Source: Ricordea florida
Taxonomy: Eukaryota; Cnidaria; Anthozoa; Corallimorpharia; Ricordeidae
Length of the DNA: 64,000 nt
Direction of reading: 5' to 3'
Assembly: GCA_949710005.1 (NCBI GenBank)
Contig: OX453277.1
Span: forward strand, 1,305,001-1,369,000
The translations under genes were made by a program, and so were the position numbers. The notes beneath the pieces were generated by a model. That model had not been told where the DNA came from and ran no database searches. It saw only the letters and a list, made by a program, of their open reading frames with translations. This document shows, piece by piece, positions 23,847 through 35,800 of this stretch. Within the stretch, counting starts at the first letter, position 1; every line of letters begins with the position of its first letter.

Positions 23847-26800
23847 TTACACAGGCTTCATATACTCTTTCAACCACGCTCCGATTCTGTCCGTGTTCGT
23901 CTTCAGTTGAGGAGGTCTGCCTGCAATGCGGCGTTGAATTTTCTCTATCGTTTGACTCTGGGCTCTTTTAGCAATTTCACCGCTTCCAAGCGAGTTGAAG
24001 AAATCTATCACCTAGGGAAATAAAGGCATTGTCGGTGGATGAATTAGTCAGGGTTAAAGCAATTTAAACCAAGAAGGCATCAAGAATTGAAATCAAATCA
24101 TTGTTAGTTAAATCGTGGTCACGAACTGTGGAACGCGACTGCCTTCATGTAAACGAACTTCTTAGGGTGCGTTCCTTTCAAGGGCTTGATCCAGATTTGT
24201 ATTTGTGGTGCGAGATCACACAGATCAGGGCACATTATAGGAACTGATGAATCCTTGCCCAGAGCCGGTGGATTCATCGGAGTATTTACTGTTTCATGAC
24301 CCGTGTGATTTCGGATGACAAAGCCAAATCTGGATCATACCAAAGCCGGGAACGCACCCTAAGTATCCAATCATCGAATATTTGTCAGCAAACATAACTC
24401 ACTTGTATTTAACCTCCAAAAATATGAAGAAGCTTAGGCAAAGGGTACTCTTAGATCAATTTCTGGCTAAGATTTAAAACAGTTAGTTTTGTTTTCCCGA
24501 GAGTCCTCATGTTTCCCGAGGCAAAGTCGAGGCAGGACTCGAGGGAAAACAAAACTAACTAGTTTCCCGAGGTACCATAGATTAAGTGCTTTGTTATATA
24601 TTTAGACTTTCCCTAAGCAATCATAATATTACAGCAAAAACAAACAAAACAAAGGCGGCACAACTGGTGCACGGGTCAAATTCAAATGTATCCCGGTCGG
24701 GATGCATTTGAATTTGATCAGGGGCACGTGACCAAGAATCAACCAATCACAGTGCTCGTTTTGTTGAGTGACAGTCTAGGTATATAACAATAAGGAATGT
24801 AGTGAGCAGGAGAAGTGTGTAAACTGAGGAACAGGAGAATATTCTGAAAGGGTTCCACGTCTGAATTAATCAAAGGCATCCCATGGTGAGCTCGTGGAGC
24901 AAAAAGGGCTTCGTGTCATGTCCCGCTACACGTTTCTGAACTTGAGTTGAACATGTAAAGATCACGTGGCATATTCTAAATGTTGATGGACCGCCGTAAA
25001 AAGAACCTTTTAAAGATCTTGAGATGATTGGGTTCCTAAAATTTTATTGTTTACACCTGACATCCCAATTCCCCCATCCATCAGAATACCTCTTGAGCTG
25101 AAGTTCCACGAGCTAAAAAGTAGCTCAGGCCATCTAGGAGAATTCTTCGAAGTACCCGGAGAATTCTCCAATCTCCAATGCCTGATAAACGCCCTGTTTA
25201 AATAGGGTGAAAAACGTTAATGTTGGAGAGGATGAACCACTCCACATGTTACCTCTTTTAGTTGATACTCGGTGTGAAAGCTTCCAGTCACCGCTTTGAT
25301 CATATTTCCAAGCTTGTAACTCCCGCCATACCTGATGAATAAGAAATGCCACTGAACCACAAATATACTGACACTCGTGAAGTATCTATAGCCACTGCGG
25401 GATAAATCCCAGTGTAAAAGCAGAAGTGCGACTTCTGATGGTTTTTTCCAAGGAACGATGATTAGCAGTTGAGGCACAATTTGATCTGAACTGAACGTAG
25501 ATAAAGCCTTAGTCATAACAAGAAAAAAATGAGGAAAGAGAACATAACCCCGTCTTATATGACAAGGGGAAAGAATCTATTTTTAGCCATATCTCGTCCA
25601 TGGCTGCGTGGTTTCCACATTCCAAATTACAACCATGTGATGAGAAGGACATCGGCCATTAGTCGATTAAAATAGTTTCCGGATCTAAAAATAGATTCTG
25701 TAAGAGAACCCAGTATGGAAGATACGTTCTCTTACCCCATTTTCTCTTTGTCATAATCGTTCCCAAAAATTGCACAAATATTGCCTTACTCTTCAACTAC
25801 ATTTCCATCCGCAAATATATGATTGATTCCATATATTCAGATGGTTAGAACATTTCGCTCACGGTCATTGAATGAGGGCCATTTTAGAGGAAGAGAGGAT
25901 GGACTAGAAAGGGGAAGAAAAGCACTTTGCCGGCTATGATAAAAGTAATTTACCGCCTGTTAGGAGCTTCAACTCGGCCTAAATCAGCGCACCCATGGTA
26001 TAAATTGGTTAATGCCTTGCATCACTCACTGCCTTGTCAGAGATTTCCAGTTTTTGGTGATAAACTCCCAGCGTGCATCACTCTTCCCATGCCCCTTGTC
26101 AATTGCCTCAATCCAGTACAGGGTGTCCTGCGGGCGCACTTTCGTCTCATCCAAACTGTAATTCAGACTCCTTGACAGATAAGTAAATAATGTATTTCTG
26201 AATGCCTAAATAGTCAGGTTCATACTCTGTATGCACAAAATCGTCTGGTACGATACATATTCGAAGACTATTGTGGATCTATGTAAGAAACTTTACCTGT
26301 TCCTTATGTTGTCTGTGTTGAAGGACGCCAAAATGTACATCAGTAATTTCCGGTCTGAATCAAATGGTGACTTCCGGTACACTGACCAAAGGAAGTCCCA
26401 GTCTTCTTCGTTTGATTTGTTAGCTCCGAAGGTAAACGCCAGGCTACGAAAGTTGGGACCCAGGTGAGGCGCGCTGTGGATGGAAGAGGAGACTAAGTGT
26501 TTGATTGAGTTACAATGTAATTCGATGTGGGTGGCGGACACTTGTCACAGGGGGACCCACACAGAAGGCGTCGTACTTGGGTTGCCGTACATGGTTGTAT
26601 ATGTTTTTTTTTTATAATGAAGAAATTTCTTTTGTAACATAAGACTTCACAACTTCACAGTCTGACGTCAAAAGCAACCCATGGGCAAATGGATGGCGCG
26701 TATTAGTCAGTCATAGCGCGCGCTTTCCCAAAGCTATGTTATAATGCATTGTTTGCATTGTGAAGTATGTGATGGTTAGCACTTCGTATATGTTCACGAG

Positions 26801-29800
26801 AAGTAAGTATCTGTTAAATACCGTTCGATCAAATTTTTAAAGTACAACTTCTCTTTTACGTATTCTGAAGATGTTCCTCCTTCAATTGCATTTACCTGCC
26901 AAGTGGGGTCTTCTTTAGTTCGTTGAACAAGCCAGTGAACTTGGATTTAATGTCCTTTCTCTGGCCACTTCTCATTGCTTCGGACAGTACATCATATCGA
27001 AAGAATCTAAAGAAGACGAGAGTCTATGATGTGTTATTTTGTGTTAGAATACTTAATGACCTGGCACTAGGGTAATAACAAATGTTATCAGAAGCCTCTC
27101 ACACTATTCTAAATCAAACTACAGTTTATAATTATCCTGAAATGCTTAATGAAACAGTTGATATACTAAGTACATTGGTAATAGCTACTGTCATGACATT
27201 CAAAATGATAAGAACACTTGCTATCAGCCATTCGCGCACTACTCTGGATCAAACTAATTGAAGTGCTTAATGAAACGATTCATTCCTTTTAAGAGCACAT
27301 TGCCTTTGGTTTTCATCTCAAAATCAAAACAAGATAAAGATAAGAAAATTATCAACCATTTTCACAGGAAATTCAACTGACGAGAAGCTTTATACTTGGT
27401 TATTCTTTAGGTTATTCTAGTTATTTCGGATAAAATGCGATGGAGGATGGCAACACATGCGCAGCGCTGAGACGGACCACGGCGGGGTCATACTCTTCCC
27501 AGAGCCCGCGGTCCCTTGAGCAGCGGTCGAGAACAACGACGAATTACCTTTCCTTGTCGGTTCCAGTGTCTTCTATGCCAAGCAATTTAATCAGATGCTC
27601 CTGGAGGCTCCACAAAAATTTCTGAAGGAAAACAGTTGTCATAAGCCGTGGCAAACTAAATGAACTGTGCTTATCTGCGTCTGCTGAACGATAAAAGCTG
27701 ATGTCAATTAACTTAGCGCACGAAATAAACCCCGCTATCAGTTAGTGCCAATTATCCTTTTCTATTCAAATATTGTCTTAAAGTACGCGAGTCTGCGATC
27801 ATTGCCAAAAATGGTTGCTAAGCAACCATGGTGTTCCGTCCTGGCGCGCATGTCAGCTGGCAGTGCTGCTGCCCCGGCTGTCCGCATTATCCTTTTTTCT
27901 CGTGTTTTAACGATACCAGCCCGTTATTCTTCCTAAACAAGGTTATTACAGTAGTCCTTCATATACCAAAAACAATGAAACTTATAATAGTGGAAATCAC
28001 ATAGCCAACAACTTCCAGGAGCATCAAGTAATTCATGTGTTGAAATTGTATATGGCAATGAAGGGTTAGACAGTTTTACAGCCTCGAAGCAACAGCGTTT
28101 TTACTATCATGTTAGAGACCCCAGTAACTCTCGACTAAACGGGCTGTGCAGAAGAGTTTTTCAGAGTAGCAGTAGCTTGAGCACCGATACCTTATAAAGT
28201 CTTTTTTCTTGCTTTTCTAGCACTCCCAACATGCACTTGGAGACCTTCCTCATCACGGCCCAGGGGACTTGATGCTTCTCTCTTACCAGGTATCTTGAGA
28301 GATTGAGGGCGAGGATTGGATCCAACAAACCAGCACTAGAGAGAAAGAAAGTTGAGAACTGCATTGAAGACATTAGGCCTTTGAAAAGAACCTCATGAAG
28401 GAGTTGATCTCTAAAGAAATTGGTACTGCATTGTTAGGAAATTTAAACACAAAAAATGGTTTATCCAACCGCTTGATAATGTTACCTGTATCACCGTAAG
28501 ATTAAATGGAAGTTAACGTTTCAAGCGCTTGGCCTTTGTCAGGGCAATCTCAGTCCCTTACTTACCAAGTCAGTGTAAATACATCATGGATTAAGCTGGC
28601 TCTGTCGGACGGGCTAAAAACCTGTAAAACAGGGAAAGCGAATGTGAATCGAAAATGAGTTGATAATACGACGTGCCTAGTGCAAGGGAGGAGCCAACCG
28701 CTGGAAATGTGTGAATGTAATTTATCAAACACGAGATGACCTGTTTCATCACATACCAAACACTGAGAAGAGGAGAAGAGAGGTGAAAATAAGACGCGCA
28801 GCGGAGTAATTTTTTGCGAAATTCAAGCTGTTCGATATGTGATGGAAAACATATATCGAGTGATGGATATAGCTTCTGAAACGAAATTATTTAGAAGGAG
28901 AAATCAGCGTTGCAAAAACTAGCCGTATTTCATGAGATATCCAAACATGATTTCCTTTGTCTTTCTCTTATGCATTATTGATGAATTTGAGAATGTAATT
29001 CGGAGGCTATTCTGAAGATCTTCAACTTTTAGAGTTCGACTACTGTTATTAAAACCTTTCGGTACAACCGCGACATGACTGCTATGAGAACTCTACCTAC
29101 AAAATATTATGCAAGAGGTTGGAAGAAGTCCACAAATTTGGTACGATTCAGGTACAAGACCGGAGTAATTCACCTGATGGTCTCGTGCAAGTTGGATCGC
29201 CAGCTTTCTCCAGTTATCAGCGTCGTAGTTGACTATAAAGAAACCAGAAGCGTCTACATTCGCTTTGATCCAGTCGCTCGCGGGCACGTCCGTGAGTGGG
29301 TAAGAATCTAAAAAGTCAGAGGATTTACTTAGACAGAGAAAATTGTTCACTTGGGGGAAAATAGCTTTGTTGTACATGCTCTATTACAACAGTCATGCAC
29401 AGTGACCACACTCACTGTTAATTGGTGGAACCATCAACAACTTTGGCTGCCGTTTCGACTGTGAGTAGTACGACAAAGGAACGAACCATTTTTCCCTTAG
29501 GAGGAAAAACACACCACATAAAATGACATTTGACAACAAAAAAAGATCTCCAGCAAATCTACAACGGAATCTAATTGCTTAGGCCCCGTTTATTGGACAA
29601 AAGATGTCCCGACTGAAAGGGTCACCCGCCCGCCTAGCCGAGCTACCCTGGGCTAGGCTAACTTTTCCCCCTTTCCTATAAATATGCGGCTAACAGTTTA
29701 CATGAAAAAAAAAATTGGCTCGGATAGAAGGGTTACCCGCCTGGCAGGGTCACCCTTTTTCTATGGTAGGGTAACCCTAATAGCCCAGTGGATATTTTGC

Positions 29801-32800
29801 ATTGTAAACACTTTGGCTCGCCTACCCGGGTCGACTCAGTAACGGATTACCTACAGGGAGAATGCGCCACGACAAATCGCCATTTTGAATTTGGAAAAAT
29901 CTTGACCATGGCTCATGCACACGGCTGGTTTTTGACTCGGTTACACGGTCCACGTTTTGCCATATAAACGTTCGCTAAAGTTGACTCGCTAAAGTTTAAT
30001 TTTCTTGGTTCTGCCGCCTTGCCTTTTGGTAGAATATTCTGTATTATTATCATTATTATTCAGAAGCTGCAGTGCCTCCTCTTGTTGGACATAAAATAAT
30101 TTTTCGTATTTTCGGATGTCAATGATTGGAAATCCATTCTGGTTGGTCCATACGCGCATCATTTTGACCACGTCTACGCCTCCGTTCGCCTGAAATACAA
30201 AGCAGAAAAAAATGATGTGAACTCATATTCATCTTCCAATAAATTTGGATCAAGGAGCGTGCCAGATATCAGTAAATTTATAAATTTACTCGTCTGTTGC
30301 CTCTATCCACTTACATCAGGCATGGAAACCACAGCAGCGAAGGCCAGTTACTGTGGTCCCTTTAAACTGTTTCCAGATCGAATTGGAATTTAGAGGTGTT
30401 GGTTTTTATGGAGGGGGGAAAACCGGAGAACCCGGCGAAAAACCATAGGTGCAACAGAGAACCAACAACAAACGCAACCCACATGGGACGACGGAAATTG
30501 AACCCAGATGACAGAGGTGGTAGGCGAGTGCTCTCATCGCTGCGTCAACGTTCCTCTCCAATAGTTTATGTTCAAAATCAGAGTTACTCACCTGGCCAAT
30601 GGCGCGCCACAATTCCTCAGCATCTGCATTACCATATTTGTACTTTTGTATATAACACTACAAATCAATCAATCAATCAATCAATCAATTTATTTATTGT
30701 CGATAACATGGGGAGTGGTCGCCCAATCTCCCGAGCCAGGGGCTCATGTAAGAAACGCTCGACATATATAAATTACAACTGCAACTACAAGGGCCTATCC
30801 ACAACACCGGGTTCTGCATTCCCTACTCCTCGCGAACAGTGTGTGGATTCTTTAACGTCCCACGAAGTTATTACGAACAAGGGTTGTGAGACGGGACCTA
30901 CGGTTTATCGTCCTTGTCCGAGAAGACTAGAAAGTCTAACCATTTACAGATGTCATTGCAAAGGCAGCACTTTCTACTCAGTTTTTTAAAGACCTTGAGT
31001 GATGGTTCGGCCGAGGTTCGAACCAACGACCTCCCGCACGATAGTCCCGTGCTTTATCAACTGAGCTAACTGGTCGGCGGTAAAATGAGAGTACAGGGTG
31101 ACTTAAGAGTTAACCTGACGGGTGATTTAAGCGGAAAAAGGCAACTGTGATAATTGAGAAAAAACAGATTGGCGTTAAGATCACAGAAGTCTTGAATGAT
31201 GTGCAAAATCTTGCGAAAACCGAAAAAGAAAAGCATACGCGGTTAGTAATTCACTGACAAAGAGCCTCTTGATATGTGATTGCTTCATCTTTCCCTCGCC
31301 ATCACTCGCCCTCCCTTTCCTCTTTCTTTACAACTCCGTTTTCTTAAAAAAAACTGGTCTTTTGTGAGTTTGATGCTACGCTGGTTTGAAATTATGAATG
31401 AATGTAACCTAGAAAGTTATAGTTCACGGACCCGACGTTTCAATACTCCTGTCTAGTGTCTTCTTCAAGGCTGATTGGGCGAGGCTGTGAAGTTCATTGT
31501 ATACCCACGATGAATTGTGTTGCTCAATTACAAGGTGTAGATAAGCGTCGGGTAACAACCCGCCATCATCGCGTATCAATGAAACGTGGGCGTTATCGGC
31601 GATATACTAAGCTCCTAAGGAACGTCTTTGATGTCACTAGACAGGAGTCGGGTCGGTGAATTGTAACTTGCTAAGTTACATTCATTATTTCAAACCAGCG
31701 TAACATCAAACTATGTGTGATGGTCCACCTGGGTGCAATGTGCACTTTTTCTCTTTAAGTTCCCCATCTCTGTTAGCATAAGTGGTAGTGAGATTTCCAC
31801 CTTCTAAATGCCGAGAAAGTGAGCTAACATCACTGAACAGTCAGACAGAGTTTTCAAAAAATTCACTCGGTAGCGCTAGTAGAAATTACTGAATTTTTTT
31901 CTATTTATGTCAATAATTATCTTTGTACACCTACCTTAACTCCGTTCATAAAGTTCTCCTCACCGAGGAAATTCATCAACATTCTCAATGTCATTCCTCC
32001 CTTTACGAAAAAGAAAGAGTCGACAACCAAGTTACATCAGACAGGAGTTTTCTGACATCGGATTACAGGTACTTCAGGATAAAGTATTAATTAAGAATTG
32101 GTTTATGCTAAGCGTGCGTATATCGAGTTATTGATGCACGCGGGAAGTTTGGAGAGCACGAGAGAAGTGTAAAATTGTGAAAGAAATATTAGCTTCTTCT
32201 AATAAGTGAAAATCTAGGCAAAAAACGTCGCAATTCTCAATGGAAATGTCTACAAACTCTGTCAAAGTTTTAGTAACCAACTGGCTTAGTAAAAGTCAAA
32301 CGGCCGAAGTAGAGTTTGGATTGTTAACAACGGTGTTCGCATCGCCGTGTATGGTGCAGCTGTCGAAGAAGGACTCTAAGAAATCCGCAGTTTTGTCGTT
32401 AGCGACCACCACACTGTTAGTTTGACCAATAATTATACCAGTGGAAGTCAAAGAAAATCACTGCTTTCTTACGCCGCCTGTGGCGCGTACGATAAAGAGA
32501 TAATCTCTCACCTTTAGATATGAAATGCTGTCAAAAATATCATCAATCTCCTCCGGGCTGTGTACCGGCACGCTGATTGGATGAGAGTTCCATAGCGAGT
32601 CGGCTTGTAATGCACTCTGCCAGCTACCAGAAACGACGAGCTCTCGCTTAATGAAAAATGAAGAACCGGTTCAACTGAACAATTTATGGTTTGTTCTTCG
32701 ACTTGGGAAGACTGTGACACCTTATCTTGAGTACTTACCATATCCCAGCCTTTGATCACGTGATTACTGCCGAAGTCGTCTTGAACAAGGATGGCGAAGC

Positions 32801-35800
32801 CTTCATTCAACCAAACATCATTCCACCAGTTAAGGGTTACTAGGTTGCCAAACCACTGGAACAACAGAAACGCGAGTCAACCACACTACCTACTGACTGC
32901 TTATACCACAGTACAGTACTGTTCAGTAACTTTGTAAAGAATGGTCACACTGCATGGTTTTTTGATCCACAGGTGAAAAAGTTAGAACAACACTGTATAG
33001 TAAAACAAACAGTACCACAGTACAGTACTGTTCAGTAGCTTTACAAAGAATAGTCACACTGCATGGTTTGATCCACAGATGAAAACGTTCGAACCACACT
33101 GTATATCAGTTAAAACAAACAGTACCAAAGTACAGTACTGTTCAGTAACTTTCTAAAGAATGCTAACGCTGCATGGTTTGATCCACAGATGAAAAAGTTA
33201 GAACCACACTGTAAAGCAAAACAAACAGTACCACAGTACAGTACTGTTCAGTGGCTGTAGCGTAATTTGTTTATTTCGTTGGTACTGAAATCTATTTGCA
33301 AGACTTGTTGAATTTAATGAAGTTTGGTTTTTACCAAAGGCAGACAACCGGAACGCAAACTTCACCACGAAGGATTGGCCGTGTTTGTACTAGAGGACGT
33401 CTATGACGACTAGTATGAATACGAGAAATAAGGTGGACGCATTAAATGTCAGACGAATTAAACGTCTAAACAGACGTCTAAGCCGTCTAGTATAAAGACG
33501 AGACACACTAATCAGACGTCTAAGCCGTCTAGTATAAAGACGAGACACACAAAACAGACGTCTAAGCCGTCTAGTATAAAGACGAGATGCACTAAACTGG
33601 TACGCACTTGGCAGTGAAGGTCTCTGAGGTATCCAGTTTCTTTGGATATTAGATATTCCAGTATCTTTTGAAGAAAACCGTGAATTTGATTTATTGCCGT
33701 AGAAGTTAAGTGCGTCTCGTATTCAATATTAGTCGCACTTAGTCCAGACGTTTAATGCGTCTTGACGTCTTAGACGCCCCGTCTAGTATAAATACGGCCA
33801 TTTATTTTCACAAGTCAAGAATCTTTGCTTGAATTTTTGTCTTGATAATTTACGAGCGTTATTAAAGAGCGTAAACTGATCAGTATCTGTAGAACAAAGT
33901 GATTGACAGAGCAGTTTTCTCACCTGGTGTGCCAGCTCATGCGCAATGACCTGGATGTTTTTTAGTTTGGCCGCAGTGGTACAGAACTGTTCGTCATATA
34001 TCAGATATGCACGGCGGAACATCACCAGACCCCACTCCTCCATAGCGCCGATCAGAAAGTCAGGTACAGCTAAAAGGTCTGGGAATGAAAAAGTGAGTTT
34101 TGAATCGTTTGAGAAGTGTATAATTACACTGCTCAATCTGCCAATGAGACTAAAGGATAAATGCAAACTTAGTTCGTATTACAGCTACAGATACAACAGT
34201 ATCACAAAATCTGCTCAGCGGATGATAGGCCGCTTGAGCTGGATTCACTCTGACGCAGTGCTAACACTAAAAAAGTCAGCTCCCTTTGAATTTTGCCGTG
34301 GTACAACTTACATTATCTACTGGTTTGACCAACCATTTTTTGTGTACTTGAGCTGAAGTCTTTTAATTTTGGCTAGCGCACAGACTCTCTTTTCCCGCCG
34401 TTTACTTTATTGGCCGCCTGCGACAGGCGTGGGTCTACCATATTTTATTGTCTCCAATTCAACGTGTGTTTTAGGAAAACTTCAGGAGGAGTATAAAAAC
34501 ATATTAAAGTTGCATATTTATAAACTCACCAAGTTTTGGAAGGGGAAAAGGTTCTCCAAATAACTTCTCATAGTAGGACAGAACCTGGACACCAGTCTTC
34601 AACGCAAGGTCTAAACGGTTGAAGTCATCCGGTGGAGCATGGACACGAACCTGATTGGAAAGGAACAGGGATTGTCTTCAAACTAACATCAAGCAGCTAT
34701 TATGCACCATATGTTTCCTTCGCTGTCTCCTAAAACCAAACAATGCAGGGCTTCCTCAGATAGTAACGTTTGTTTTTGACAGTTTTTCAAAAGGAATTTT
34801 TAGACTGTTTGGTCCAGTTTTACATTATTCAGTGATATGGTGGGTCCACAAGCTGGGCCTGGATCAAGGCTGGTGCGTCAATGGATGGGTTAAAACTCAT
34901 TCTGTTGGAGAAGAGTTACCTGCACTCCAGAAGCAGTTTTCATTTCTTGATATTTGAAGTCCAAGACTGCAAACGCCACTAGGTAAGAGCTCATATTGAC
35001 GCTGGGAGCGAAATGCTCCTCCACAAGTCCGTCCTCTCTGGTCACGCTCCGGGCCACTGGCATGTTTGATAGGGCGTAATATTGAGGATCATGAATGATA
35101 GATATGCTAAAGGACGCCTTGAAAGAGGGCTCATCAAAGCAAGGAAAGGCTTTACGGGCGTGCGCAGGCTCAAAATGTGTCATCGCTAGGCTCCTGTTTC
35201 AAAGAGTAGCGGAGTTAAAAGCTTGCATACCTGGCATCTGTTATAAAGCCAACTTGCTATATCGATCACGACAGAATGAATATTTCGATTTAGTATAAAT
35301 ATTCAGGTGATTATATAAAATCGCGAGCTCTGATTGGTTCGTTATCTTGGATTATCAGCCGATAATGGCTGCCAGTCGTTCGCGCGCTTTTGATGAAATA
35401 AGATTTTTTCGTGTTGTACAATGCTTTTTCTTTTCTTTTTTTGAAATAATCACCTGTGTATTTATACTAAAACAATTATTTGCCTCAGGCTCAGTGATTA
35501 TCGGTGAATACTCACCTCGCCTTCGTCTCGGTGAATATTCACCGATAATCACCTCGCCTCCGGCGAATAATTGTTAAGTATAAGTTAAAGTTATTTCTAA
35601 ATTCCCTGATACCTCTACTAGATTGTAATATTAATGTGTTAAGCCAGTCAGCTTGTTCCGTCTGAGTAGGTATTTTGTCCATCTATGGCAATATTTTATA
35701 ATACAGTGACTTTAACAAAATAAATGTTAAGCTGTTGTTATTGCCGATTTTGAGAGAGAATGCATGTGGAAAGCTTCCAGCTGCTAATGTAAGGAGTGTG

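Noticed and set aside
30230..30290. A DIWHA-like codon run (minus strand) that could be part of the missing aminopeptidase exon
   Set aside because: It is bounded by in-frame stops and has no suitable acceptor or donor in the required phase.
30396..30989. A 197-codon plus-strand open frame
   Set aside because: It runs through the SINE and its (ATCA)n tail and overlaps an aminopeptidase intron. No domain is visible.
31020..31080. A possible tRNA gene (A and B boxes, minus strand)
   Set aside because: The body downstream and the (TTGA)n tail show it is the head of a SINE, and the body recurs at 40.66 kb. The acceptor stem does not close properly.
35347..35577. Opposed 65-76-codon frames at the MITE pair in aminopeptidase intron 1
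   Set aside because: Both arise from palindromic sequence, which gives mirror-image frames without coding meaning.
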